Assembly (NCBI GenBank): GCA_900208305.1
Contig: OAPG01000006.1
Location: 558,001 to 622,000 of the forward strand
DNA length: 64,000 nt
Reading direction: 5' to 3'
Origin: Melanopsichium pennsylvanicum
Lineage: Eukaryota; Basidiomycota; Ustilaginomycetes; Ustilaginales
This document shows positions 11,686-23,262 of the stretch, in pieces (positions within the stretch are counted from its first letter, which is position 1; the number at the start of each line of letters is the position of its first letter). A model generated the notes under the pieces. The model had not been told where the DNA came from. It worked only from the letters and a program-made list of their open reading frames with translations, and did no database searches. The position numbers were made by a program, and so were the translations under genes.

Positions 11686-11886
11686 ATGGCTTGCAACTGC
11701 TCCAACACCTCGGCCGGTCCCAACGGCGCTTGCACCTGCAAACCTGGTTCTTGCTCTTGCACCGGATGCACCGACTCTTGCGCCTGCAAGTCTAGTCAGA
11801 ACAACAACGCCAAGCAGTGCAAGTGCGAGAGTGCCGGTCAGACATGCAATTGTCAGAAGGGTTGCGCCAAATGCGGTTGCTGCTAA
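11686..11886 (+). CDS. Metallothionein
   Basis: A 66-residue protein with 17 cysteines and no aromatic residues. Cysteines are arranged in CxC pairs (CNC, CTC, CSC, CAC, CKC, CNC) with a C-terminal CAKCGCC. This is the hallmark of metallothioneins, small cytosolic proteins that bind Cu(I), Zn(II) or Cd(II) through thiolate clusters and buffer metal stress. The many CxC pairs resemble fungal copper metallothioneins, so copper is the likelier ligand, but metal preference cannot be read from sequence alone. The start ACCATGGCT matches the eukaryotic consensus. The gene is intronless and stands alone, with more than 1.5 kb of gene-free sequence on the left and almost 5 kb on the right. A strong TATA box and long CT-rich leader suggest high inducible expression. 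Confidence 0.92.
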   Translation: MACNCSNTSAGPNGACTCKPGSCSCTGCTDSCACKSSQNNNAKQCKCESAGQTCNCQKGCAKCGCC

Positions 11887-14800
11887 ACAAATTCCCTACC
11901 TTTTTCACCAATGCATCCCGCGCAATATGACATATACCATCCCGCAACAATTTCACTTTTTGGCCTTCTTTCAAACCTATTCTGGAGCTTCTCATCGTCG
12001 AGTACGGCTTGCGTTGACCTTGCGCTCTCCACAAATATACGAAAAAAAAATAATTTAATAATAATACCAAGATCAAGCCCGTAACATACCGACATCCCTT
12101 CTCGATTTTCAAGGCTCGCTCTTTCAGAGGTTATTCTTTCTTCTCTGTATGAACCGTTTGCCCTTTATTGCACATTTAATCCAAAATTCAATCTTGCGTC
12201 CCTCGATTCTTTCTCGGAAAGCTCGAAAATGACTTAAATGATTCATTCATTCCACCTTTGAATTGCACTCAAAAGAACACATGTTTCGTCATCTAAGCAT
12301 CGGAATGATTTGTTGGGGGCATTCTGATCTCTTTGTCTTAAAAATAAAGGTAGAAGTTGCTTTATGTTTTGAAATTTGATCTAGTGGAAAAGTTTGCGAT
12401 ACACTTTTTTAAGGACAAGGGGATTATGATTCTTAGTGGGGGTTTAATTTAAAAAAAAGGTGAAACTTGATGTGGTGGGGGATGCATGCCTGTAATGGAA
12501 ATAGGTAAAAATGGTTCTTTTTCAGCATCACATTATAACATATGGTCAATAAATTTGAGCTAAAAGTTGGCACTATCAGTACTGCAACAACCATCCAATC
12601 CACCAAACAGCCAAAGAAGCAGCTTCAGATTGCAAATTACCTTTTTTTTAAAAGAACACAACAAGTCGTCATTTAAAACACACAAACACATACAAATATG
12701 CTGGTAAACTTGTATAGTATTCGGTGCTTTGTTGGATCTTGGTGCTGATTTTTGGTGACTTTTCATCATCGGTGCTCTTGATTTGGTGTGTGGTGGTGGT
12801 GATGATGTCAGATGGTGTTGCTGAGGGAGTGGGAGTGTAGAGACTTACCAAAATAATGCAGCCTCTGTCAGATCCTTTCTTTGTGAGATTAGGTATCATG
12901 AGGCATCATTTACAATCGCGATCAAAATTGTCATTCTTAACTGTCAAAGCAACCGTGTAGCAAAGACAGCAAGGAAAGACAAGAGCTTCACGAGTTGCGC
13001 TGCAAGGCAATCACCCGTCCGATTCGAAACCGTCCATGATTCAACTACTTTTAGCGATGCTGAACCACACGAAAACACCATCGTTCGTTACCGCAGCAGC
13101 AGCGAGCCACGATTACGAAAGTCTCAAGTCAACCGATTATCTTGTCTGATGTTGTTTTTAAAAACAGAACCTTTTACCTAGAAGCATGTCTCTACTTGGG
13201 GACCGGTATGAGGCAAGCGCAGAGCCCCCGCTTTTGGCGCAAAACACGCTTGTAGCAAGTTCCCGGATTTCTTTCATTGCCACACGACTTCAACAGATGC
13301 TTCTTTCGCTCCCTTCTTTTGGTCACTGTATTAGTAGCTTACGTGCAACAGCTCGTCCGATCATGTTGCAGAGTGAATGGCTGGATGATTCGTAGCCAGA
13401 CGTCATCCACTTTCGCTGGAAGGAGCGTGGATCGGGTCCGGGCATCATCGGATTATCTGGCGCTTCATCGAAGTCAGATTTTTTTTCTCTTTTTCCTTTT
13501 ATGCGCTGGTTCATCCATCTCCAAAAGCTGCTTTGTTCAAGGCAGCCTCGCCGATGACCTGACGCAGGTCGCCCTTGCCGAGACCGACACGGATGAATCC
13601 ACGGTGTACCACGACCAGTCTCGGTTTACAACGTCGGCTTGCTGATCGTGCAACAATCGATCCAGTTTTATATTTGCGCTTGCTTCCGTGACGATGTTCC
13701 GACCTCGACCTTGAAGAGAGTAAGATGACTCGGAAACACATAACAATGTGGAGCGGAAACAAGGTCGTTGCCGTCGGGAACTCCAGCTTCCAAAGTTGTG
13801 CCGAACGATATGCGAAAAACATGCTTTTCGCCGGAGCATCTATCGTCATTGTGTGTGCCACAGAAGATCACCTCCGGTGGTCGGCTTTCGACGCTGGCTA
13901 CGCGTCACATGATGCTGCACGGCGAGTATGACAGCAGTGACTTGACGGGCGAAAGAGGATGGGAGCAGATATCGTTGATGCCGACGAGATACTGAGCGAT
14001 TCTGCTGTGAAAAAGGCTCGGCACTGGTACAGGAAGCAAGAGGATGCCAGATTTGGATTGACTCGGACCGGGGAATCGGGCATCCCGATGCAGCGCCGAT
14101 CTTCGCATGTGCCATGAGAGGGGGCGTATGCGTGTCGGAGTTGGTCGTTTGCCAGCCACCCCTTGGCAGATGGGGAAGGATTCCCGGCAACTTGGACAAC
14201 ATGAATATTGTTGCATAGAGGCCACAAGGGAATCGGCGACTTTTTCGTCTTGCGTTGTGAACAGCGTACGGCCAGTTCTGGTGCGTTGACCTCAGAGAAG
14301 AGGGGGGAGGAGGAGAGGCGATGACCTGTCACGTGCAGCTCTAGAGTGCTGATACTGTGTTTGGAGTGCATGCCGGATGGCATGTCTCGTCTGAATGCCA
14401 GTCATGTCTGGAAAGAGAATTGGCACGATCAATCAGTAACGAGGCGATTTCTTCCACACTCGCTGCCGTGGGATGTTTTGTTTTCCCGGAAAGCGTGGGG
14501 GGCGGAGCTGGGCGTTCGCTTGGATGGCAAGACGTACGCTCCACAGTTAGGGTGCGTGAAGTTTTAAAGGTGACCTCATGATCAAGGATCGCATGTTGCA
14601 CTTGATCTGCCACAGCTGTAAGGCTCCATGCGCCTCGCAGGCGGTTGGCTTGATAATGTTGATCAGCTGTTGAGGTTCCGACACATTATGCGATGACGGC
14701 TCAGCTCTTGTCAGTATGTACACTGACGCCGAGACGCGAGGATCGGTGGGCACACTGTTGGTGATCGTAATCGCTGCCAACAAGAATCGAGGGAAAGAGA

Positions 14801-16805
14801 ACGGCGAGTGCGTCAGGCGAAAGAATTGAGACCGACAAAATATAGGAGAAGTGCATAAACGATGTAGATGCCGAGCCAAGCCCGACAGGGGGAGTGGGGT
14901 GAGCTGGAGCTGGTATGAGAGTGGACCACGAGAGAGAGTGAGAGAGAGCGAATTGCCAGAGCGAAGGTGGGAATGGAAGGATCCTCTACGTTTTCGACCT
15001 CGCTGGCGCTAAAATTGGGCGCGATGATGCAGCCCGAATTGTGGTAATTCTCCGATCGAGTCTCGCCGCTCGTCTCTTCTGCCGTATCTTGGGCCATTCC
15101 TTAGTTAGGGCAACATGATGACGATGACGACGTTCAAACCTCCAGCAGTGGTGCAAGCATTGTGACAAATGCAATGTTGACAGAGTTGACTGTTTTGGGA
15201 TCCATGATTAGTGTTGTGATTCGGCGTCTTTGTTGTTCGAATGTCAACGCGTTCGACAACAGCGCGTCGTCAAGTGAAATTTTGAGAATAAGCTCGGTGA
15301 GTTGAAATCGGACGTTCTAAAATTGTATTCGATCGGCGGAGAACTGCCGACGGTTGGGCTTTGAAATATAAATTATAGAAACACTATTTACAAACTCGGT
15401 TGTATGTCTGACAGAGTTGAACCGACGCAGATCTGCGGATACGGAGTTCCATCAACTCGAAACTGATTTGTACTTTTGTCCGCCGCAGCCATCCACACTA
15501 GCACAAACGGGCACAACATGGTCAACACGAGTCATCTTGATCTTGATCAACTCTCACTCTGTGGTTCCGTTCTGTCTACCTAGACAAAAGCAGTCGCAGG
15601 AAAACATTGACACATTGTTGTTGGGTCTCAGCTCTTTTTACTCAAAACTTTTTACTCAAAAGCATACCCAAATGAAACGAATCTAGATGGCGGACTGTGC
15701 CTGCGTGGATGAATGTGTGTGTTTGCAAGTGCATGTGCGAGTGAGGGCACTTGATTCCACCTCTAATTTACTCTCAGTTTACTGTACAGCACACCGAGGC
15801 TCGCATCCAACCGCAGCTCGCCTAGCTATCTTTTGCCACCTGTCGTGTACTGCACAAGAAAGTTTGGACATTCCTTTCTCCTTGAAAATCACGCGTTTCT
15901 TGCATCAAACCCACATGCCAGCGATACACGTTTGATTTTGCACCAAAGCATCATCAAATTGTTTTTGGCCCTCTTCTCAACCGTCGGTTTGAACTTCTGT
16001 CTTCATTTGTTGTTGGCTCTTCTCGGCTAGTTTGCTTCTGCACTTTTCAAAATTGAAACTTGCCGATCTTTGCTCTCGCTTCTTGTCGTCCTTGTTCCGC
16101 CGTCAGTCCTCTCGCTTGAACGACCGAGTGTTCTCTGCAGGATAATTTTTTGACGCCGAACTGTCTGCTCACTCAGTTACAGCCAAGTGTTTCATCTCTG
16201 CGTACCCTTTGTGCTGGATGCTCATGCATGCGTATGCCTCGGAGGTCCCCATTCCTCCTCTCGCCAACAGATGCACACACAAACCCACAAACGTAGCCCA
16301 CATCAGCTTGCCCACCTTCCGCCGCTTTTCTTTCGCTTGCTCTGAATTGCTTACCTTGTTCCCTTCGCCCGCCGGCTCAAGACTGCAGTTTTAGAGGCTG
16401 CTCTCTTCGTCTGAAGCCTGATTCACATCAAATTGCTCTGTTGCCCTCTTTCCGCTCTTTCCCCCCACCCCGTGTCCACAGATCTGTTGCAATCCTCTCC
16501 GATGCAAATCTGTAATGTTTGTGTATCAATTCAGATGCCTGTCTCCCATCGGCGTCACGCAGCGTCCCCCTGTCAAAAGCCACAGCACAAGTTTATAATA
16601 CCCATCCCGTCTCTGACAGTCTCTTTCCTTCCACATCCTCCTTTACATCCTCTCTCCCGACCACATACCCCTTCACCTCGATTGAGTCCGCATTGAGGCT
16701 GTGCTCTTTATTGCAGTGGAATCTATCAATTACAACCTTTTCTTCTTGCAACAACACCACCACCCTCATCCTCGCCAACCCCTACCACAGCTTCGCGACA
16801 ACAGC
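11887..16805. other. Gene-poor 4.9-kb region
   Basis: No frame has a recognisable domain. The part up to about 13150 is AT-rich and low in complexity. The part from 13180 to 15200 has more even composition and several overlapping frames of 90-160 codons on both strands, for example 13898-14383 and 14813-15097 on the minus strand. None shows a motif or convincing splice structure, so this could be a decayed gene or noncoding. From about 15700 the sequence becomes the CT-rich promoter and leader of the chitin deacetylase gene. One copy of the motif TTTACTGTA lies at 15778-15786. Confidence 0.5.
16592..16600 (+). promoter_or_regulatory. Candidate TATA box of the chitin deacetylase gene
   Basis: TTTATAATA lies about 205 bases upstream of the start codon in an otherwise GC- and CT-rich leader. 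It is the only TATA-like site in a plausible position. Evidence is positional only. Confidence 0.4.
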
Positions 16806-18299
16806 ATGAAGTTCACTACCTCAGCCCTTGTCGGCGCCATCACCCTTGCCTCTGTCGTCTCTGCCAACATCGGCCGTGGCGTCCCCGACCCCCACCACAT
16901 TCAGAACCTGTACAAACGCGCACGCGCAAACGGAGACTACGAAAAGCTCATTTACAAGCGTGGCTCTCCCGCACAATCCGCCCTCAAGGCTCGCGCTACT
17001 ACCGAACCTGAAGCGGCCGCCCTCACCAACCCTACAGACGAATGCACTGCTTACAGTCTCCCCGAAATTAATGCCATCTCGAGCCAATTCCCCGAGCCTT
17101 GGAGCAATGCTACCATTCTCTCAGGTGACACTGAAGCCCAGACTGTGTGGAACAACATCAAGGCTTCCGGTATCATCCCTACCAGTATCACGCCCAAGGG
17201 CTTCGTCAACGGTGATTTCTCTTCGTACACTTCCACATACTCTTCCTCGGACCCCGACTGTTGGTGGACATACTCGGGTTGCGACACGCCCAAACATTCC
17301 AACATTGCTAGCGATCTCGTCCAGTGCCCCGAGCCCGACACTTGGGGTCTCACTTTTGATGATGGACCCAACTGCACCCACAATGCCTTCTACAACTTTT
17401 TGGAGAAGAACAACCAAAAGGCGACCATGTTTTACATTGGATCCAACGTGCTGGATTGGCCTCTCGAAGCTCAACGTGGTCTCGTTGATGGTCATCACAT
17501 CTGTGTGCACACCTGGTCGCACCAGTACATGACTGCCTTCCCTGATGAACAAGTGTTTGCCGAGCTTTACTACACTGCCAAGGTGATCAAGGACGTAATT
17601 GGTGTGACGCCCACGTGCTGGCGTCCTCCTTACGGCGACATCGATGACCGTGTTCGCGCCATTGCACAGGGTCTTGGTCTCGAATCTGTCTTGTGGACTG
17701 ACGACACTAACGACTGGAAGATTGGCACTGTCCCCACCGCCTCAATTGACGCTAACTACGCTTCCATCATCGCCAAGGAGACTCAAGGCTCCACTGCAGG
17801 TCAAGGCAACATTGTTCTCACTCACGAGATCAACGGTCACACCATGGCAGAGTTCATGAAGCAATACTCCAATATCCAGGCTGTCTTTAAGCACATCGTC
17901 CCCCTCACTGCTTGCAAGAACCAATCTCGTCCATACCCCGAAAACATCACTTATCCCAACTTTGCTCAGTACATTGCTGGTAACATTAACGCAACTGGTC
18001 TGCCAAGTGGTAGTCAGATCAAGGCTGCGAATAACAGTTATAACCCCAGCGCCGCTGTTAGTCAGACCATGACGGGTACGCAGACTGATGGTGTTGCCAG
18101 TGCGACCAGTTCGGTCAGCTCAGCCAGCTCAGCCAGCTCGGGTGCCACTACCACTGGTGCGACACAAAGTTCAAGTGTCAGCAAAGCTGCTCAGAGTAGC
18201 GATAAGAGCGGCGCTATGGGTGACAAGTTCCCAAGCCTCGTCGTAGCTGGTTCCCTTGTGGGCGGTACAATTTTGTCGGCCATTGTCATGCTCGTATAA
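16806..18299 (+). CDS. Chitin deacetylase (CE4), secreted and GPI-anchored
   Basis: A 497-residue enzyme of the polysaccharide deacetylase family, which removes acetyl groups from chitin to give chitosan in the cell wall. Residues 1-20 form a signal peptide ending in VVSA. The NodB domain is complete: motif 1 TFDDGPN with D185 and D186, motif 2 HTWSH with metal ligands H235 and H239, motif 3 RPPYGDIDDR near 275-285, motif 4 DTNDW near 300, and motif 5 LTHEING with the catalytic-type histidine near 340. After the domain comes a Ser/Thr/Ala-rich stalk (about 410-465). The end is a hydrophobic tail (VVAGSLVGGTILSAIVMLV), as expected for GPI attachment. The frame opens upstream to 16701, but the ATG at 16806 starts the signal peptide. 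In related fungi such enzymes remodel the wall and help hyphae avoid plant chitin sensing; that role is an inference here. Confidence 0.92.
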   Translation: MKFTTSALVGAITLASVVSANIGRGVPDPHHIQNLYKRARANGDYEKLIYKRGSPAQSALKARATTEPEAAALTNPTDECTAYSLPEINAISSQFPEPWSNATILSGDTEAQTVWNNIKASGIIPTSITPKGFVNGDFSSYTSTYSSSDPDCWWTYSGCDTPKHSNIASDLVQCPEPDTWGLTFDDGPNCTHNAFYNFLEKNNQKATMFYIGSNVLDWPLEAQRGLVDGHHICVHTWSHQYMTAFPDEQVFAELYYTAKVIKDVIGVTPTCWRPPYGDIDDRVRAIAQGLGLESVLWTDDTNDWKIGTVPTASIDANYASIIAKETQGSTAGQGNIVLTHEINGHTMAEFMKQYSNIQAVFKHIVPLTACKNQSRPYPENITYPNFAQYIAGNINATGLPSGSQIKAANNSYNPSAAVSQTMTGTQTDGVASATSSVSSASSASSGATTTGATQSSSVSKAAQSSDKSGAMGDKFPSLVVAGSLVGGTILSAIVMLV

Positions 18300-18942
18300 A
18301 CATGATACAATTACCACTAGAAGAATTCAGTGACTAAGTACGGCCGGATTTGCATATACATACACACCCATTCACATTTTTTCATTCCTTCTCGACTGCA
18401 GCCGATCGATCCCTTTCACTATTACATTTCTTGCTTTGGTAGTAGTAGTCCTTCTCACCATTCAAAAACCACAAATTCTGGTTGAGGGGACACAAGTAGT
18501 AGCAGTGCACTTTCTTTCAATTGGGACAATCATATGTGTTCGATTTCACAACTTTCTCAGCTTTCCTGTTCTGGCCATTGTTCAGCGTGAATTCTCAGAA
18601 GGCGCTTTCGACGAGTCTCTCCACTACAGAATCTGTGTGAAATAGATGCAATTCACCCTTGTGCTAAATCTGAGGAGCGATGTGCAGGCCATGGTTCACA
18701 CTCGTGTAAGGAGACTAATAGTTCGTTCGAGCCAAAAAAGGGGTATCGTGGCGTGTCACAAAACGAGGTGGAGGCATTGAGCGGTGGGGAACACCATACA
18801 AATAGAAGGAAAAGAACCGTAAAAAGAGAAAAGCAAACAGCACGATCAGACGAGAGCATGGACCAATTGGTCGACTGAACATGGTCCTCGTCGTCCTCCT
18901 CGATTCGCTGCTGTAGAATATAGAAATCGAAAAGTGACCGCT
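18300..18942. other. Convergent intergenic region
   Basis: This 640-base gap between the chitin deacetylase and the SAP-domain gene must hold both 3' UTRs and polyadenylation signals. I see no gene. Small frames at 18436-18645 and 18653-18946 have no domain. Confidence 0.55.
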
Positions 18943-21666
18943 TCAAAAGCGGTTCAATGCCGAAACAGTCGCCCTACTCGCCATCAACGCCGATCTCGGC
19001 CCAGCCGGCTTTATCCCCATCTTGATCTTAATCCTCATATCGGCCGGCATCGTCGTGCACTTGTCGCAACCACTCACTGACTCGCTCTTAGCAACCGTTC
19101 TGATGGAAGGCTTTTCCTCCATCTCGTGAGCAGCTTTGTGGACGACACTGGGCACCACATCACCAGGCGCAATATTTTCAGCAGCCACCACCCGACCTTG
19201 CTCCACTTCAGCTTCCTTTTGCTGCTTCCTCATCACCCTTCGCAAGTGTCGGAGCGAAGAGGATCGTGGGGTCAGACTTGGTGTCAAAACTTTTCCCACG
19301 CCGGCATGGATCGTTGCAGCTCGTTGTAGGCCCCCCACCTTCACTGCCTCAAACCCCTTTGTTGTGCCAGTGAGCAGGGGTTGAGTAATGGCCGATAGCA
19401 TAGGCAGGGAAGCACTACCAGTTCCACACACGTTAGAGTTAGCAGTGGCACGCGATAGACTCGCAATCGTCGGCCTAATGACGCTTGGCGAAAACGAAAC
19501 TTGAGCCGTCGCCCCAACCGCTGCTGTTCCTGCTTTGCGAGGCAATTCGGGAGCAACATTGCTGATACCAGGGGTGTTGATAGAGGTAATCGTAGCGGTA
19601 GAAGAGCTGACATTGCGCTGAGATCCAAACCCAGCCAAAGCAGCCTTGGTTTTTGCCTTGATCTCCTTTAATCTTGCCTGCCGTGCTGCTTCCGCTCGAC
19701 CCAAGCCTTGAGAGACACTGCTACGGATGCTTCCGCCGAAACGGCTACTGACGGTGCTTTGCTTGCTCGTTTCGGTACTTGTTGAAGGAGCTACCGAAGG
19801 CTTACGCATCCCATTCAAGCATGTTTCAGTCTTGGAGCCGACCGAAATACCTGTTCCCTTGTCGATAGGACGAATCATGCTAGTGCCGGTGGTGACGACA
19901 CCGGTGAACTTGTTGCGTACGCTCATCGAGGGTGCAACACCGTCATCATCGTGAGCAGCCAAGTTGGCTCGCGAACTGATGCTTCTAGACATAGCGGCCT
20001 GCTTCTCTTGCTGTTTGGCAAAAGCTGCCTCCCTTTTCTTCTGCTCACTGGTTGCAGCGGTCTTCTTAGCACTGGTCGCACCACCACTACCAACAAATGT
20101 GCTCTTGGTCGCCTTGATCACCGTCTTTCTCAAACTCGAAGCGGCTCTCTTAGGTCCATTTTCGCTGGTACTGCCTGCTTTACTATCAGTCACCTGGAAC
20201 TTGTACGACATTCCCTCTCGCTCGGGCCTAGTGATGCGGACGACGATCGTTTTCTTATCTTGTGGGATATCCAGGACGGTATTTTGGAGTGAGTCTGTAA
20301 CGGCTAAGCGAAGACGCTTGTTTCGAGGAGGGTCTGTGCTGGTGTTGGATGTTTGTCGACAAGCAACGGGTCGAGTTGTTATGGTGGCGGTGAGTGAGGA
20401 GGGCAGCTTGGCCTGTGAGACGGGTGGGACTGGAAGAGGACGGCGCCGAGTGGATAGAGGACCGCATGTGCTTGTCGACTTGGTCATGGCAGCAAGACTG
20501 CGAGTGGATGTGGATGCGTCGACCCGACGAGGACGATTCGTGCATGTACTCGCAATTAATGTGGTGGCGACATTGCCGATTGTAGCTGACGACGATGTCG
20601 CGTCGCTAGCCTTGCTCGCCATACCTTTATCCATTGGCGCACCACCAACACGCTTGGCAGCGTAATGGTTGACAATTGAATCCATCTTGTTGAACTGGCG
20701 TTCATGGTGAATCTCATACCTGCCGGAACGACTTTTGGACATGCCTTGGGAGGACGCAGATGCTGTCAAATTTTGCCACGTGCCCATGCTGGACATGGTG
20801 GCGAGCGAACCAGAGGTTGCGAATCGGCCAGCTGCGCTGAGCCTAGCGTTCATTTCTGCGAGCACGGATGCGGCAGCGGCGGAAAATTGGCGCGAAGTGA
20901 TGGAAGGTAGGGTGGATGAACTGGCGAGGCAGTCGTTTGAGACACCTTCTGGAAGAGCGAGGGTGGAAAGGTCGGGGTATAGGCTCGAGCTGGGGTTGAC
21001 ACCGCCAGTAGGAGGAGAGAGGCTCATTTCGAAAATGGTTGCAGTGGAGAGTGGGGATGCGATGCGAGCACTGCTGGGAAGGGCTTTGACGATGCGTAGT
21101 GGCTGAATGGCTTCTGGTTCTTCCGATACGCGAGGCGGCGAGAGTGGGAGGAGAGGGGCGCGTCCCGATGGTGATAAGGGAGGCAGAAGAGGGCGAGCCA
21201 GTGTAGGAGAGCTGATGGGAAAGGCGATGGTATTGTTTTTGGACGATGCCAATTCACCCTCTTCGTCGTCCGCATCCGTGTCAATGTCCGTGTCCACGTC
21301 CACGTCATCCGGCTGGTCTTTCACTTCCTCGATGGCTTGCACCAAATCCGAAATCCTCTTTTGCCTCGTGCGAGGGGTCAATGGTGGGTACATGAGATAA
21401 GGTCGCTGCTCGGTCTGCTGTTCTTCACTGCCAGAGTCCTCGCTCAAGTCGCTCTGCCTTGGGCGTTTGACGTGTCGTAAGACAGGAACGTTGCCCTTGG
21501 TCGGGCTATCTGAAGGAATTTTGGAAGCGGCGTAGTCTTGCAATCGCTCGATGAGATCAGTGTTTTTGCCAACAGCTTTGATGCCGAAACGTCGGCACAG
21601 ATTGGTGAGTTGCTTGCGCTTGAGGCAGTGGAGCGAGTCGGGGGAGAGTAGCATGTTGCCATTCAT
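18943..21666 (-). CDS. SAP-domain protein, NuSAP-like
   Basis: A 907-residue basic, disordered protein. Residues about 8-47 form a SAP helix-turn-helix (LHCLKRKQLTNLCRRFGI, then KNTDLIERLQDY), a fold that binds AT-rich DNA. Near residue 320-340 the segment HHERQFNKMDSIVNHY resembles the conserved HEAHFKEMESI segment of vertebrate NuSAP, a nucleolar and spindle protein that also begins with a SAP domain. The C-terminal third is rich in Lys/Arg/Ser, with a charged helix near 690-715 (RQARLKEIKAKTKAAL) that could bind microtubules or RNA. An acidic stretch lies near 120-145 and proline-rich motifs near 165-190. A nuclear, spindle- or chromatin-associated role is inferred; the NuSAP link rests on domain order and one motif. 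The ATG at 21666 directly precedes the SAP domain. A second Met lies four codons later. Confidence 0.75.
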   Translation of the reverse strand: MNGNMLLSPDSLHCLKRKQLTNLCRRFGIKAVGKNTDLIERLQDYAASKIPSDSPTKGNVPVLRHVKRPRQSDLSEDSGSEEQQTEQRPYLMYPPLTPRTRQKRISDLVQAIEEVKDQPDDVDVDTDIDTDADDEEGELASSKNNTIAFPISSPTLARPLLPPLSPSGRAPLLPLSPPRVSEEPEAIQPLRIVKALPSSARIASPLSTATIFEMSLSPPTGGVNPSSSLYPDLSTLALPEGVSNDCLASSSTLPSITSRQFSAAAASVLAEMNARLSAAGRFATSGSLATMSSMGTWQNLTASASSQGMSKSRSGRYEIHHERQFNKMDSIVNHYAAKRVGGAPMDKGMASKASDATSSSATIGNVATTLIASTCTNRPRRVDASTSTRSLAAMTKSTSTCGPLSTRRRPLPVPPVSQAKLPSSLTATITTRPVACRQTSNTSTDPPRNKRLRLAVTDSLQNTVLDIPQDKKTIVVRITRPEREGMSYKFQVTDSKAGSTSENGPKRAASSLRKTVIKATKSTFVGSGGATSAKKTAATSEQKKREAAFAKQQEKQAAMSRSISSRANLAAHDDDGVAPSMSVRNKFTGVVTTGTSMIRPIDKGTGISVGSKTETCLNGMRKPSVAPSTSTETSKQSTVSSRFGGSIRSSVSQGLGRAEAARQARLKEIKAKTKAALAGFGSQRNVSSSTATITSINTPGISNVAPELPRKAGTAAVGATAQVSFSPSVIRPTIASLSRATANSNVCGTGSASLPMLSAITQPLLTGTTKGFEAVKVGGLQRAATIHAGVGKVLTPSLTPRSSSLRHLRRVMRKQQKEAEVEQGRVVAAENIAPGDVVPSVVHKAAHEMEEKPSIRTVAKSESVSGCDKCTTMPADMRIKIKMGIKPAGPRSALMASRATVSALNRF

Positions 21667-23262
21667 CTTTGCGGTCTGTGAGCGGATTGCGCTGTGTAAT
21701 GCGCCACCGCCTTTCTATGAAGTAGGAATGATCAACTGTGTAGAGTACAGCGGAGAACGAGGTGGTAACGACGGTTGAAGGATGGATGATGAGCACGATA
21801 GTGGATGGCAATCGACTTCGAACTTGAAGTCAATGCCAGATTAGGAAGGTGCTTAGCAGGCGAGATTCGAAAGAAGGCTGCCTCCTTGTAAAGTGGATCG
21901 GCAAAGAGAGGCAGGCACACATAATCATGTCTTTGTTTGGCAGGCCGACAAGTTGAGCTTTTGCAACAAGGACAGGAACAGGGGTGAAGTTGTGCATTGT
22001 ACGGGTTTGTTGAACGAGGTTCCACAGTTGCTGTATCCACCTGCAGACTCACGCTGTGTTGGACAAACTCGGGCTGCAGCCTGAAATCATCAAAAGTGTT
22101 GGTTTCGAATCGGGGTCTCACCTTTAGCCCGATCTACAAAGTAACACAAGAGATCGGCGGTGTACGTTTTTTCTTTTCTTTCTTTTTCGAGTTGATCTTC
22201 TCCGCCGCACGCTTCATTTTTCTCACTAAGTTAGATTAATTTACTGTACTGTCACACAGAAGACAAGTGACGGCTGCTGCGTTTAATCCGAACTTCACAC
22301 ATGTCCATGTGATTTTAGAGTGTGGCTTCTCTCCACTTGATCATGTCGCTATCGCGAGTGATACGCATCCTTCGTACGCATCCTTTGTACCACGCCAAGA
22401 GCCAAGTACTGTGGTTCGTGCGACCGTAGGATATTCTGGTTTGTACGAGCATGATCCAGTCTACCTACATCCACCACCCGCATCCACATCTTCCATTCCC
22501 GTTGCCGTCATCCTCATGACCATGTGCCTCGATATGTCTCGGTCTTGAAACTTTGTTGACAGTCTTCTTATACCCAGACAAGTCAATCTTCCTATTGCGC
22601 AGCTACGTGGCTGTTCAGGCTCGTCTAGTCCCGCATCAAATTGAAGCTGCTGCATCGTCTTTCATCAACTTGGACGCTATTCCCTTTCACTACCGTCACA
22701 GTCTTGCCTGCTTGACATCCGTCAGTGGGCGGAACCTTGCAGATCCTCGATTAAGCTTAATGAAGTCAAGCGCTGCTGCTTGATCCATCTTCTCGTTCAT
22801 CTCCACACAGCGTCGGAATTGGATCAACACACGCTCGTCGTTGTCTTCAAATCTGCGCACAATCACAAATCTAACCTTGATGCCGGAGTTTGCGCCCACT
22901 ACTGACGATCGATAGTGATGGACGTCTCGTACTGCTTCTTCACTTCCCCATCATTCTACGTATTACAAGCCCCCTACCAGATGCATATAGAATCCCCTCT
23001 CAACTCTCTATCTTCTAGATTCAGCCCGAGCCCTTGCTACACGTCTTTGTCCACGATACATTGTCAGCCATTTCAGCTCGCGATCTGCTACCTCCTTGAA
23101 TCCTTCCATCTACCCGCACCTTTTTTGCTTCAATCCAGACGCTGTTCACTTCAGCCTTCGGCATCTTTCGTGGGCACATAGCGAACGATCATCCTGCCCC
23201 AACATAGGCCCGTCTTCATCTATTCCACCAACGATACATCCTCCCAACGCCTCTACTGAGCT
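21667..23262. other. Divergent promoter region, SAP gene / RdRP
   Basis: This 1.6-kb gap separates the divergent SAP-domain gene and RdRP gene. It contains T-rich tracts near 22165-22205, one TTTACTGTA motif (22240-22248), and a CT-rich stretch from about 22930 that is probably the RdRP leader. No gene is recognisable; frames at 22267-22548 and 22553-22783 lack domains. Confidence 0.55.

Noticed and set aside
13898..14383. 161-codon minus-strand frame in the gene-poor region
   Set aside because: No domain or convincing start, and several overlapping frames of similar length are present, so it cannot be separated from chance.
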